From assembly GCA_943704415.1 (NCBI GenBank), contig CALSCO010000113.1, positions 17,793 through 81,792 on the forward strand: a stretch of DNA of 64,000 bases. Reading direction: 5' to 3'. Position numbers and translations under genes: made by a program. Below the pieces are notes generated by a model. That model saw nothing but the letters and a program-made list of their open reading frames with translations, made no database searches and was not told the DNA's origin. This DNA is from Parvularia atlantis. Its lineage: Eukaryota; Opisthokonta; Rotosphaerida. This document shows positions 21,861-33,362 of this stretch, piece after piece (the first letter of the stretch is position 1; each line of letters opens with the position of its first letter).

Positions 21861-24522
21861 CTACTGCACTGGCTCCGCGTCCTGGTCTGCTGCGTCCTGG
21901 TCTGCTGCGTCCTGGTCTGCTGCGTCCTGGTCTGCTGCGAAGTCGTCATGTTGCTCCTGCACGGCAGGTGCGGACTCGGGTACGGGCACGGGTTCGGAGA
22001 GCGGCTCGGACTGCTGCTCTACAGCCATCGGTTCACGGTCGGAGATGGCCACGGGCTCGGCCACGGAATCGGGGACGGCGGGCTCAGGCACGGGTTCAGG
22101 CTCGGCCACGGGCACAGGCTCGTAGAAGGTCGTGGGCTCGGGTTCGGGCTCGTGCGGCGCAGGCGCGGGTGCGGGCGCGAGAACGGGTGCAGGCAGCGGT
22201 GCGGGCACGGACATGGGCGCAGGTACAGGCGCCTGCTCGGTCTTGAACGTCATAATTGAGTCGTTCAGCGGCGCGTGCAGCCCGGCCATGTGCGCCGCGG
22301 CGCCCGGCGCAAAGGCGACCGAGTGCGTTGGCGAGTTGGACGAGGCGCGCTTGGTCTTGTCGTTGATCGGCGAGCGCTTGCTGCCGCTGCCAGGCGTTCC
22401 GTTCATGGTGCTGCCGCCGATGCCGCCCGACGGCTGGGCCAGCTGCTCGAGCGCGATCGTGGCGCGCTTGACCATGTCGGCGCTCTCTGGCCCGGTCTGC
22501 GTCGCGATGAACGTCTGCAGCACCTGGGCCGTGCCGGCGTCGCGCAGCATGAGCGTGATGCCGTCGCTCGCTGTGCGCACAAGCTGTCAGCGTGCGTTAC
22601 GCGGCAACCGCGGCCGCCGCGCACCGTTCGCAAGCAGGTTATCGAGCGCGCGGATGATGTGGCGCAGCGTCTGCGTCCAGTGTGTGAGCGAAGCGAGGCG
22701 CAGGCGTGCAGGCGCACCTCCGGCACGTTGGTCTGGCCCAACTTGATGAGCAGCGGCAGGGCAACGGTGACGAGCTTGTCCTTGTTGGCCTCTGCGACGC
22801 GCTCGTGAGCGTGCAGCCGACGGCCAGCGCGACGGGCACGCACCGTAGAGCGCAAAATTGGCCAGGCCGCGCACGACGTGCCGCACGATGTCCGATCGGT
22901 CCGTCGCGCTCTCGGCCATGCGGCAGAAGGCCAGGAGCAGCCCGTCTGTGCCGATCAGCATGCTCTGGCTCTCGCCTGCATGTGCGCGCCTCCATCAGGC
23001 GGCCGGCCACACGAGGGCGCACGGCACACCGTTCGTGGCGAGGTTTGCGATCGTGCACGCGATGTGCGAGAGCGTCTCGCGCACGCTGTCGGTCTTCATC
23101 ACCTGCAGGATCGAGCGCATGCTGTTGCCACGCAAGATCTGCGCCTTGGACTTGTCTGCCGGGCAAACGCGCACGCGGCGCGTGATCAGCGCGTGGCGAG
23201 CTGGCACGCGCGCTTGTGTCTGCGGCGCACCGTTGCGCAGCGACAGGTACGCGAGCGACTTGGCCGCGTACTTGCGCACGTCGTCGTTGCGCGAGTTGAG
23301 CAGGCCCACGAGGTACTCGAGCGCGCCCTTGCGGTCCTCGATGATCTTCAGCTGGTTCTTGTCTGTGCGCGCAGACTCTGTGAGGCCACACGCCGGACGG
23401 TCACACGCCGCGCGCACCGTGCGTCGAGATGTACGACAGCGTGCGCGCGGCCAGACCCTGCAGCGCCGCAACCTGCTCCTGCGGCGCACCGGGGCGCTCC
23501 TTGTGCGCGACATCGAGCAGCACGTGGATGCCCTTTTCCGTTGCGATCATGCCGCACGCGTCATCTGCGGAGCACGCGCGGGAGCGTGAGTGCACTAGTG
23601 GCACGCCGCGCCGCGCGCGCACCGGTCTTGGCAAAGTGGAACAGCGTGCGAACGGCGTTGGTGACGATGGCCACGTTGCGGATCGTCGTCGAGGCGCAGA
23701 GGCCAAAGAGGATCGGCAGCACGCCCTTGGTGATCATCGTGTTCTGGATAACGTCTGGCGCTCGACGCGTGAGCGCACAAGCGCCGCCGGTACGCGGTCG
23801 CACCGAAGCGCGCGAGCGTCTCGACGGCAGCCGTGGCGTCGACCAGAATCTCCTCGGGCGCGGTCGAGCACAGGTGCAGCAGCGCGTCAAGCCCGCCCAT
23901 CGCGACCAGCTTTGATAACCCGTTCTCTGGCGTGCGGCGCCGTTGAGCTGCCGGTGCGGCGCGCAGGCGTGTGGCGGTGCACCCTTGTTGCCGTACTCGG
24001 CGAGGGCGCGCGCGCCCTGACACTGGAACGAGGCCACGTCCGAGACGACGTTTGCGATGATCTCGGCAATCTCGTGGCAGCCGCCGCACACGCGCTCGCG
24101 CTTGTCGTAGCCGAGCTGGGGCAGGAACACCTTGTGTCCGCAGCACTTGTTGCAGAAGATGAGCCCGCTGCGACCCGCGTCAGACAAGTGACGCGCGCGT
24201 GCGCTGTCCGACGCCGTGCGCACCATTGCCGGCAGTGGTGCTGTGCGTGGCAAGGGGGAGGCTTGGCATCAGAATACACACGCGCATGCGCCACAGCCCG
24301 CACGTGCGCGCACCCGGCGGTTGAACGTCGTGAACGCGCTCTGGCACTGCGTGCAGTCGCTCACGTCCTTGTCGCTGGCCCTGCAGCAGCACGCGGGGGC
24401 GCACGGCGGCACCCAAAACGGGCGTGAACAAACACGGCGCACGCGCTGCACACGCGGCACGCGCGGGCGACGCACCACGGTGGGCGCGTCAGCACAAACA
24501 CCGGCCGCTCCGTGTCGCCCAT
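21861..24522 (-). CDS. FYVE zinc-finger and armadillo-repeat protein
   Basis: The FYVE domain binds PI3P on endosomes. It is rebuilt from three exons: DKDVSDCTQCQSAFTTFNRR, then HHCRQ, then CGLIFCNKCCGHKVFLPQLG and RVCGGC, giving RRHHCRQCG and all eight zinc ligands. About eight armadillo-like helical repeats follow, each near one exon: ILVDATAAVETLARFG, NVAIVTNAVRTLFHFAKT, DVRKYAAKSLAYLSLRNG, TLSHIACTIANLATN, DIVRHVVRGLANFALYG, VPEVRLHACASLRSH. The C-terminal 200 residues are rich in Pro, Glu and Val and end in four DAADQ units. FYVE-armadillo pairing suggests an endosomal adaptor. Ten or so introns; the 5'-most exon boundary is unsure. Confidence 0.8.
21879..21938 (-). repeat. Four tandem 15-bp units encoding DAADQ
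   Basis: The unit GTCCTGGTCTGCTGC (plus strand) is repeated four times without change in the last coding exon. It encodes the pentapeptide repeat at the C-terminus, so unit number can change without a frameshift. Confidence 0.9.
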
Positions 24523-24676
24523 CGCTCGTCCTCCGTGCCGCGTGCGCGCTGCCGGCTGCGCGCGAGAGAGAGAGAGAGAGGCAGCGCGGCAGGGTCAGCG
24601 GCCACAGGAGCGCGCGTGTGGCCAGCAGCGGGTGGTCAGCGCCGCGCTTCTGGAATGCGCTGTGATATACTGTGAT

Positions 24677-27452
24677 TTACACACCGAGCGTGCGGAAGAA
24701 GTGCTCCGGTGAAGGCTCGCCGTCTGTGCACGGCCCGTCAGCAGCAGATGGGCGCACTCGATAGATGCCGCACCGAGCAGGTCGCGGAGCAGCTCGCGCG
24801 GGTCGCGCGATCCGCCCGGCGCCAGGATCGTCGCCCGGTAGCGCTCGCCCGCCTCGCGCGAAAATGGGTCGTCTGCAAACAGCTTGTGCCAGATGTGCGC
24901 GACGTAGACTGCGCCATGCCGTTGCCCGTCAGCGATCGACACCACGTGCACCCGTGTGCACGCACCTTGGCACAGCAGGTACGAGTAGTAGCCCGCGCCG
25001 TAGCTGACCAGGTGTGAGAAGTCCGTCTGCCACGCCGTCCCGGGCACATGCGGGATGCCGATGTAGCGCTCGTTCATGTCGGCCTGCGCCGCGCGCTCAG
25101 CACCGACCGACGTCGGTGCAGTGCGGAACACGCACGAGGATGTCAGTCGTCGACGACGGCAGCGGGTGCGGCCCGTGGTACTTGAGGTCGATCAGCGCGT
25201 AGATCGTCTGAAGTGCACAGCCGTCAGCACCGCCTGGTGCGCGTGGCATGCGCCACGTGCCTGCGTCTGCGTGTCGAGCGGCGCAAACATCTGGCGCGCT
25301 GCGATGTACCGCCGGAACAGCGACTCGGGCAGGGGCTGCGACGGCAATGAGCGAGTGCAGTTGCGGACTGCCGATCGCGCGCACCTGGCCCGTGCGGTGG
25401 TGCTGTGCAAAGCGGCAGACGACGCGCGGGTCGCGCGCAAAGTGCTCCAGCAGGATCGACGGCGTCTCGACAAAGTCCATCTTGACGCGCGTGCCCGAGA
25501 CCATGTGCAGCTCCGTCTGGCCAAGCTGCGCGCGCACACGCGGCGTGCGTGAGCGCACTGCCGGCTGCTGGCACGCGCGGCAGCGCACCATCGAGTGCAG
25601 CGCGTGGCCCATCTCGTGGAAGAGCGTCTCGACCTCGCTGTGTGCGAGGGTCGGGCCAAAGCTGCACAGCAGCACGACAATAGGCCGCTGCATCTCGCCG
25701 CTCGCGAGCCGCTTCGAGCTTGCGCGCACCGCCGCTCAGACACGCTGCTGCCGTGGGTGCACGAGCGCACGCACCACTGGATCGTGAAGTGCGCCGGCTG
25801 CGAGAACTTGGTCGCGCGCGGGCTAAAGTCGCAGTAGATGCGCCCGAGAACCTCGTCGCGATCCGTCTGGGCGCGCGCGCGTCGTCGTCGTCGTCGTTAG
25901 CACAGCGGGCCGGCGGAAGAGCACAGCGCGCGCACATCGACTACGTCGAACCGCGTGACGCCGTCGGCCCACACCTCGCCGGGAGCGGTCGGCGTTGCGC
26001 GCAGCTCCACGCCAAAGAGGCTGCGCGTGAGCATGTCGAGACCAGCCTGCTCGCGACCCAGCATCAGCGCCCCGCTCCAGACCTGTGCAGCACCGCGCCG
26101 CACCATGCACGAGCTCGGAGTGAAGTACGCCCGTAGCTCGTCGCTGCTGATGTCGCTCGCGCCGCGGTGCCGGACCGCGTTGACCCAGTACGGCCGGTCC
26201 CACTGCGCAAAGTGTTCAACCTCGCGCGGCCCGGGTGCGCTCAGCTTGGCGGCGTGCAATGTCGCGACGTTGCGCTGGCACTCGGGCCGCACCACGTCGG
26301 CCATGTTCTTGAGGAACGCCATCGCGGCACCTGCGCACGCAAGAGCGTCGGTGCAGTCCGATGACGGTGCAGAGAACGCGCGCACCTGGTGTCGCGAGCA
26401 GCTTGTCCGATAGGAACAGGGCCGCGTACGAGGGCTGGCCCACAAACTGCGCCAGCGCGTGCCGCCCCTGCAGCAGCTTGTCGAGCAGGCGCAGGCGCGC
26501 GGGGTCGGCCGCGTACGTGTGCTCGTACACGATCCGGCGCAGGCGCTCGCTCGGATGCATGAGCAGCTGCGCGCCGCACGTGGTGAGTGCGCGCACAGCG
26601 GGCAGCAGCAGCGGCCACGCACGCTCGACAACGTCTGCCGCGGCAGGTGAATGGTCGCGTTGGCGTGCACGGCATATTGGTCGCGCAGGTGCGGCGGCAG
26701 GTGCTGGGCCGCCTCGCGCGGCAGCGTCACCGGGCCGGCCGTCTTGGAGCTGAACTCGCGCCCGAGCCGGTGCAGCTCCTCAGCCATGCCCACGTAGCGC
26801 TGGCGCTGCTCATCGGGCAGCTGGCGGCGGCGCGGGTTCGGTGGTGCCACGCGTCGCTTCAGCCACGCACATGGATGCCGCTGTTGCGAAAGTCCGACTG
26901 CAGCGACACGGCGCAGGCGAGCTCCTCACGCGACAGGCGGCGGCGCGAGTCCGGGCTCTCGAGCACGCGCTGGACGAGCTGCCCGAACAGACGCGATCAG
27001 CCGCGACGGTGCGCGCGCACACGTGCCGGCGCACGCGCACCGTGGCAAGGCCCGTGTGCACGTTGAGCGTCTGCAGCACCGTCGACATGCTCGTGAAGAC
27101 CTGCTCGGCCACGGCGCCAAAGTGCCCGTCCGGGTGCGCGTGGCTGAGGAACTGCGCCAGGTCCGACACGCTCGTCGCGGCCTCGGACAGGTCGTCGAGC
27201 ATGCGCATCGTGTGCGGGCCGGGCGCGCGCGCGACGCCGTCGGCCAGCAGGCGGCCGGTCAGCTCGTCCACGCGCTGCCTGGCCTCGCCGGCCATGCGCA
27301 GCAGGTCGTCCACGCCGTGCAGGCCGGGCGTGCCAAACAGCCCCGTGCGCCTGCATGTTCAGCTCAGCGGCGCGCACGAGGAACGCGGTGCGCACGCACG
27401 CTGCTGTGGCAAGCGTGCGGCCTCTCGTTGACGCGAGCAAGAGCGGGCGCAT
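24677..27452 (-). CDS. MIPEP: Mitochondrial intermediate peptidase (M3 metallopeptidase)
   Basis: Matrix zinc peptidase that removes an octapeptide after MPP cleavage. Exon 1 encodes MRPLLLASTRGRTLATAA, a classic presequence, and a phase-2 intron joins it to GLFGTPGLHGVDDL. Further blocks follow the family order: MRMLDDLSEAATSVSDLAQF, RRIVYEHTYA, LLQGRHALAQFVGQPSYAAL, then the active site LFHEMGHALHSM with the HExxH zinc motif, GTRVKMDFVETPSILLEHFA, and the C-terminal SHLVSYGAGYYSYL, DPFSREAGERYR, ending EPSPEHFFRTLGV-stop. About nine short introns. The match to MIP is end to end, so this is not the cytosolic thimet oligopeptidase branch. Confidence 0.9.
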
Positions 27453-27554
27453 GGCGCATGGCGAACTGCATTCGGTTTCCCACGCACTGCCCGACAGCCC
27501 CTGCTGCGCTGCGTCGCCACCGCCACCTGCTCAGCCGCCGCCGCCACCGCCCCA

Positions 27555-29697
27555 ATGCCGACGATGCGCCCCGCGACGAGCGCGTTCCGCGTTGACGCGC
27601 CGGGCGTGGTGCGCCGCGCCGAATCCGCGTCGGTGGGGCGCTGACGTTTCGACCCGCCGCCGCCCGCCGCCGCCGCGCAGACCTACACCGCGGACGAGAT
27701 CGTGGCGCAGTACCGCTACGACGCGACGGCCGTGCGCCGTGACGAGGCCACGGGCCAGTACGTCGTCACGCCGACCGAGACCGCGTTCGAGTTCCACACG
27801 AGCACGCGCGTGCCGCGCCTCGGGTGCGTCAACGCAGGTGCGGCACGGCACCGTCGCTCGTCTCACGCCACGCAACGGGGCCGAAAGGCTCATGCTCGTC
27901 GGCCTCGGCGGCAACAACGGCACGACGGTGACAGCGGGCGTGCTCGCGAACCGGCTGTGCGTCGCGCGACGGCCGTGCGCCGCGGTGTCGTTCTCACGCA
28001 CTGGCACGCGCGCGCCAGCGGACTGTCGTGGCGCACGCGCTCGGGCCTGCAGAAGGCCAACTACTACGGCTCGCTCACGCAGGCCTCGACGCTGCACCTT
28101 GGCCGCGACGCCGATGGGCACGACGTGCACGTGCCCTTCAGTCAGATCCTGCCGATGGTGCACCCGAACGACCTCGTCGTCGGCGGCTGGGACATCAGCG
28201 GCCTCGACCTCGCCGCGGCGATGGAGCGCGCGCAGGTGCTCGAGCCGGACCTGCAGCGGCAGCTCGCGCCGACGATGCGCGCGATGGCGCCGTGGCCGTC
28301 GGTCTGCTACCCGGACTTTATCGCCGCAAACCAAGCCGAGCGCGCCGACAACGTGCTGCCGGGCTCAAAGCGCGAGCACCTCGAGCGCGTGCGCAGCGAC
28401 ATACGGTTCGCGCGCGCGCGCGCGCGGTGGCGCGGGGCGATGGCGGCTGACATGACGCTCGGGCGCAGGCGCTTCAAGGGCGACAACGCGCTCGACGCAG
28501 TTGTCGTGCTCTGGACGGCCAACACCGAGCGCTTTGCCGAGCTCGTGCCGGGCGTGAACGACACCGCGGACAGGTGCGCGCGCACCGCACCGACGCCGTC
28601 AGCGGCCGACTTGTGCCGACGCACGCACGTGCAGCCTACTCGCGGCCATTGAGCGCGGCGAACGCGAGATCGCCCCGTCGACCATCTTCGCCGTCGCGTG
28701 CATCCTCGAGGGCGTGCCGTTCATCAACGGGTCGCCGCAAAACACGTTTGTGCCGGGCTGCGTCGAGCTCGCGGAGCGGCACCAGGTGCGTGCCGCGCAG
28801 CCGCCGCCTCTGCACAGCTGACCTTGGCGAGCCAGTCGTTCATCGCCGGCGACGACTTCAAGAGCGGCCAGACCAAGATGAAGTCGGTGCTGGTCGACTT
28901 TCTCGTCGGCGCGGGCATCAAGCCGCTCTCGATCACGAGCTACAACCACCTGGGCAACAACGACGGGCGGGTGCGCGCGCGCGCGCGCGCGCGCATCTGA
29001 CAGGAGCTCAGCGCTCGGCCGCACGCGCAGAACCTCTCGGCGCCGTCGCAGTTCCGCTCCAAGGAGATCTCGAAGAGCAACGTCGTCGACGACATGGTCG
29101 CGTCCAACCCGATCCTGTACGGCCCCGGCGAGCACCCGGATCACGTCGTCGTAATCAAGTACGTGCCCGCGGTCGGCGACAGCAAGGTGTGATCCGCATG
29201 CGCGTGCACGGCTCGCGCGCAACGCTCACATGCTGTGCACTCAGCGCGCCCTAGACGAGTACTACAACGAGATCTTCCTGGGCGGGCGCAACACGATCGC
29301 GATGCACAACACGTGCGAGGACAGGTGCGTGCTCGCTTGCGCCGCGGCTAGCTCGCGCCTGACACACCGGGCACGCAGCCTGCTCGCCGCGCCGCTCATC
29401 ATCGACCTCGCCATCCTCGCCGAGCTCTGCACGCGCATCCGCTACCGCCAGTTCCCGCACAAGCACGCCAACGCCAACGCCTACGCCAACGGCAACGGCC
29501 ATATCGACAGCGCGACCCTGCACGGCCTCTACCCGGTGCTCTCGGTCCTGTCGTACCTGCTCAAGGCGCCCAGGGTCCGCCGCGGCGCGCCCGTCGTCAA
29601 CTCGCTGTTCAAGCAGCGCGCCGCGCTCGAGAACCTGTTCCGGGCGTGCGTGGGCCTGCCGCCGCAGAGCGACCTGCGGCTGGAGGAGCGTTTGTGA
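27555..29697 (+). CDS. INO1: Inositol-3-phosphate synthase
   Basis: NAD-dependent conversion of glucose-6-phosphate to inositol-3-phosphate, the committed step of inositol synthesis, in the cytosol. Start [16 protein letters not shown] at 27555; the first intron (GTGGGGCGCTGAC...GCAG) leads to [14 protein letters not shown]. Family blocks follow: [20 protein letters not shown], the NAD loop; [102 protein letters not shown]; and [15 protein letters not shown]. The last exon is unusually rich in Asn/Ala ([11 protein letters not shown]). Eight or so introns. Confidence 0.95.
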
Positions 29698-30054
29698 CGC
29701 GGGCTGAGTTCTTAATGTTGAAAGTTTGAGCGCACTGCAGTGGCACTTTTGTTACGGCGTTCGGATGCGCTTCGGGCGTCGCCCTCGGCTGCGGCCCGCG
29801 CGCCTCGGCGTCGATGGCCGCATGCGCGGCGACGGGCCACGTGTTCCTGCACGTGCCGCGGTCCTGCGTGTGAGCGGGGCGGCAGCGAAAGGAATCGGCC
29901 GGGTGACTGTCGTGCACAAGCCTATGAATCCACTGAACGCCGCTGAGGCGGCATCGGCCGTGTCGGCGTCGAGCGCCGACGACCTGGCGAGTGCCGACCT
30001 GCTTACGTTGTATGCCTGCGAGAGTCGTGCATGTATTCTCTCTGTGACTGACGC
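29698..30054. other. Convergent gap between INO1 and ABHD11
   Basis: About 360 bp between two convergent stop codons, lower in GC than the genes. A plus-strand frame of 144 codons runs through it (29726-30160) but ends inside ABHD11 antisense sequence and shows no domain, so I treat the gap as 3' UTRs. Confidence 0.5.
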
Positions 30055-31072
30055 TCACGGCTCCGTCACAAACCGCACGAGCTCGTCCATGAACCGTTGC
30101 GGCTGCTCGGCGTGGACCCAGTGCCCTGTACGTGCGTGCGCACGCGTGCGTGCCACGTGAATGAACTTGCCGCCGCGCTGCCCGGCGTTGCCGCACCGGC
30201 GTCAATGCCGACAAAGGCCGTGCGCGCTGACGGGAAGAGCGCGCGGATGATCGGGTGGTGCACGGGGCGGACGTAGCGGCCCTTGCTGCCTGCACCCTGC
30301 TGCATGAGTGCGCGATCACGGTGCGAGCATGCCGCACCGTAGATGATGAGCGCGGGCCGGTCGAATGGGCGCAGAGCCTCGCCCGAGGGCAGAGCGACGG
30401 GGAAGGCCTTGATCTCGTCAATGGCGCGGCTGAGCGCGTCGACGTTGTTGCGCACGACGAGTGCGCCATCGGCCGGGTCGGCCACGAGGTTGGTGAGGAG
30501 GAACTGGCGCACGGCCGAGTCGGGCACGGTCTCGCGCAGGAGCTCGTCGGCGACGCGGCGCGAGGGTACGCGCGCAGCGTGGAGGCGCTGCAGCTCAGCG
30601 GCGTAGAAGGCAAATACGCTGCCGTCGCTGTAGCTAACGGGGGCGATGTCGACGAGCACGACGCGGCGCAGCCGCCCGGGGCGCCACAGGGCCATCAGCG
30701 CGGCTGCCTTGCCGCCCTGCCCGTGGGTGCGCGGATCCGTGTGAGGCGAGCGAGGCGAGCGAGACGCGGCACCATCGAGTGGCCGACGACATCGACCTCG
30801 TCCAGCCCCAGCCGCGCCAGTAGCGCGTCGACGTCGGCGGCCATCTCGGCGTAGGCCTGCCCGGGCACGTACGGCGCATGCGGGCTCTCGCCGTGGTTGC
30901 GCAGGTCGCAGGCGACGACGGGCGCACCGAGCGTGCGCGCGAGGGCCTTCTGCAGCGACTTCCAGTTGCCCTTGGAGCCGAACAGGCCGTGCAGGATCAC
31001 GAGCGGCACGGCCCCGGGCGCGCGCGTCGCGGCCGCCTCGACGGCGCAAGCGAGCGGCACGGGCGCGATCAT
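30055..31072 (-). CDS. ABHD11: Alpha/beta hydrolase of the ABHD11 family
   Basis: Serine hydrolase; ABHD11 is mitochondrial in animals and protects lipoylated 2-oxoglutarate dehydrogenase. N-terminal PLVILHGLFGSKGNWKSL carries the oxyanion HG motif; then CDLRNHGESPHAPYV; the nucleophile elbow VGHSM/GGKAAALMAL is split by an intron between the Met and the first Gly. Then VVLVDIAPVSYSDGS, a lid region, DRPALIIYG, and after the last intron GHWVHAEQPQRFMDEL with the catalytic His. About 300 residues. No clear presequence is visible, so location is open. Confidence 0.85.
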
Positions 31073-31115
31073 CGATCAGCAACGGTGTGCGCAGCACTTG
31101 TCACTTGAACAGCAG

Positions 31116-31497
31116 ATGTCGCGCACGCCTGTGCACTCGCCGTTCGGCGCGTTCCGCCCGTCGCTCGCGCCGCGCGCGCCGTGGACGCCGCTGCAGGTGG
31201 TCGTCGTGGCGGCGATCGCGGCCGTCGTCTTCATCGGTGCGCGCGTGCGCGTCCGCCTGCGGTCGATGGACTCACGTTGCGTCAGGCCCCAAGAAGATCA
31301 TCCCGCGCATCGTCGACACGTTCAAGCAGACGCGCGAGGCCATCGAGGAGGCTGCAGGCGAGAAGCCAGCCGTGCCGACGAACGCGCCGACAAACACGCC
31401 GACGAACTCGACGACGAACGCGACGACGAACGCGACAAGCGCCGCGCCACAGCAGCCTGTCCAGCCGACTCAGCCGAAGCAGCCTCCTCAGGCATGA
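31116..31497 (+). CDS. Small single-pass membrane protein of unknown function
   Basis: Two exons of about 110 residues in total. Exon 1: MSRTPVHSPFGAFRPS, then a hydrophobic helix (LQVVVVAAIAAVVFIG). A phase-1 intron of about 53 bp joins PKKIIPRIVDTFKQTREAI and a Thr/Asn/Pro-rich tail with NTPTNSTTNATTN repeats, ending KQPPQA-stop. Topology suggests a tail in which N-glycosylation sequons (NST, NAT) would matter if it faces the lumen. I do not recognise the family. Start codon lies 43 bp from that of ABHD11. Confidence 0.65.
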
Positions 31498-31519
31498 GCA
31501 CTGTCCTGTACAGCGGCGG

Positions 31520-32671
31520 CTACCGTTTCGCTCGCTTCACCCGCTGATGCAGCAGCGCCAGCCGCGCGTCGCCACCAGCGCCGAGCCCCGCCGTGCTGCC
31601 CGCCGCGAGCCCGCGCGGCACAATCGGCTCGAGCAGCGCGTCGGCCGCGCGCGCCGGCGCACCGAGGGCCTCGCCGGGCCGCCAGCCCATGCGCCGCAGC
31701 AGTCGGTTGCCGACGTTGGCCTCGTCTAGCGGCACGTCGACCCCGCTCACCTCGTCCGGCCCACGCGCGGCCGCCGCGACCTCGTCCAGGTCCGTCCCGA
31801 CGAGGCGACGCCGCTCGGCCGCGCGGTCGCGGTACCCTGGCGGCGCGGGCGGCGCGGCCGCGGTGTCGCCGAGCAGCGTGCGCTTGAGCTGGCGCAGACC
31901 CTGGCGCCACGGCACGGCGCCCTCGACAACGGGAGCAGCAGCACCAGAAGCAGCAGGCGCAGCCGTGTCGGGCAGGTGCAGCGACACGAAGCGTCGCCAC
32001 AGACAGCCGTCGCACACCGGCTGCGCGGGCGGGTGCCAGTGCGCCTGCAGCGCCGTCGAGCCGATCTCGACGACGTCGCCGTGCGCCAGCAGCCGCGGCG
32101 GGGCGCCACCACCGGTGTCGCGGCGGTCGGCGACGCCGAAGCGCGCCTCGTGCGGGTCGTAGAAGAAGCTCGCGTGCAGCTCGGCCACGTCGTCGTCGCC
32201 GTCAAGCACGATGCGTGGACCAGCAGCCGCCGTCGCGGCCGGCGTCCGGCCCACGTCCGCGCCGAGGCTGCTGACGACGTACAGCGCGTTGGCCGGCACG
32301 GCGGATGCGCGCGTCGCCTGCACGACGAGCCGGAGCTGCGGCGGCCAGACGTCCGCGTCGACGCCGTGCCAGTCGGGCAGCAGCACGCCCGAGTCGGCAT
32401 CACGCCACAGGCCGTACGTCGCGTCGAAGACGGCGCGATCGCGCGCGTCCTCTGTCGTCGCTGCTGCTGCGTCCGCTGCTGTCGAAGCATCCGCAAACGG
32501 GTAGATGTACGCGAGCTGCTCGTGGTCGAAGTAGAAGTAGGCGCCGGGCGCGTCCGGGTGGAAGCACCACTCGGTGCTCTGCGACTCCCAGAAGCCGCGC
32601 GCCTCGCTGTAGACAAAGTCGCTCGGCGCCGCGTGGTCGGGCTCATCGGCAGCAGCACTCATCGGCAGCAC
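31520..32671 (-). CDS. AGGF1-like protein with OCRE-like, FHA and G-patch regions
   Basis: Single exon of 383 residues. The N-terminus (FVYSEARGFWESQSTEW, YFYFDHEQLAYIYPF) resembles an OCRE repeat as in AGGF1 and RBM5. An FHA-like region follows (DVGRTP, VAELHASFFYDPHEARFGV, HGDVVEIGS). The C-terminus holds a G-patch: VGNRLLRRMGWRPGEALG and AAGSTAGLGAG. The OCRE-FHA-G-patch order is that of AGGF1, a nuclear RNA-related protein; a splicing link is inferred from the G-patch. It is 29 bp downstream of an in-line gene's stop codon on the same strand. Confidence 0.75.
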   Translation of the reverse strand: MLPMSAAADEPDHAAPSDFVYSEARGFWESQSTEWCFHPDAPGAYFYFDHEQLAYIYPFADASTAADAAAATTEDARDRAVFDATYGLWRDADSGVLLPDWHGVDADVWPPQLRLVVQATRASAVPANALYVVSSLGADVGRTPAATAAAGPRIVLDGDDDVAELHASFFYDPHEARFGVADRRDTGGGAPPRLLAHGDVVEIGSTALQAHWHPPAQPVCDGCLWRRFVSLHLPDTAAPAASGAAAPVVEGAVPWRQGLRQLKRTLLGDTAAAPPAPPGYRDRAAERRRLVGTDLDEVAAAARGPDEVSGVDVPLDEANVGNRLLRRMGWRPGEALGAPARAADALLEPIVPRGLAAGSTAGLGAGGDARLALLHQRVKRAKR

Positions 32672-32700
32672 GCATCGCAGCGGAAAGACAACTCAACTGG

Positions 32701-33282
32701 TCACAACTCCTCGTCTACGTCGTCCGCAGCTGCTGCTGCTACCGGTGCGGCCACAGCAGGGGCGGACGTCCCGACGAGGCCGTGCAGGTGCCGCCGCAGA
32801 CGCTCCAACACGACCTCGTTCTTGGCGCTGAACAGGAACGCGCCCTGCCCGCGCACGTCCAGCCGCAGGTGCACCGCCTGCCTCGGCTCGGCAGTTTTCT
32901 GCGGAGACGCAGCTGTCAGGTGCTGCGCTTGTGAGCCCACGCCCGGCGCACCCGCTCTGTCGACGGCTTGCGGTACAGCACGCTGCCCAGCAGCTCGTCC
33001 ATCTCGATCTCGTCGTCCGGGAACACGCTGTTGTCGCGCTCGGCCGGGTCCACGACGGCGATTGGCAGCCTGCACGCGCGGTCAGCCGCGGCACTGCAGC
33101 GCAAGCGCAGCCGGCGACGTCACTGGAAGTCGATCAGCGCCAGGCCCGACAGGACCGTGAGCATGATCGCAAAGTACTCGGGGTCGCGCATGAGCGCGTC
33201 CGACGCGTACAGCTGCGCGAGCGTGTACCGGTTGCCGCCCGCCGTGACTGGTGCGCCTGCAACACGTGCGCGCTCAGAGGCT

Positions 33283-33362
<80 letters not shown>

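Noticed and set aside
29726-30160. 144-codon plus-strand ORF after INO1
   Set aside because: No domain, no splice pattern, and it overlaps ABHD11 coding sequence on the other strand.
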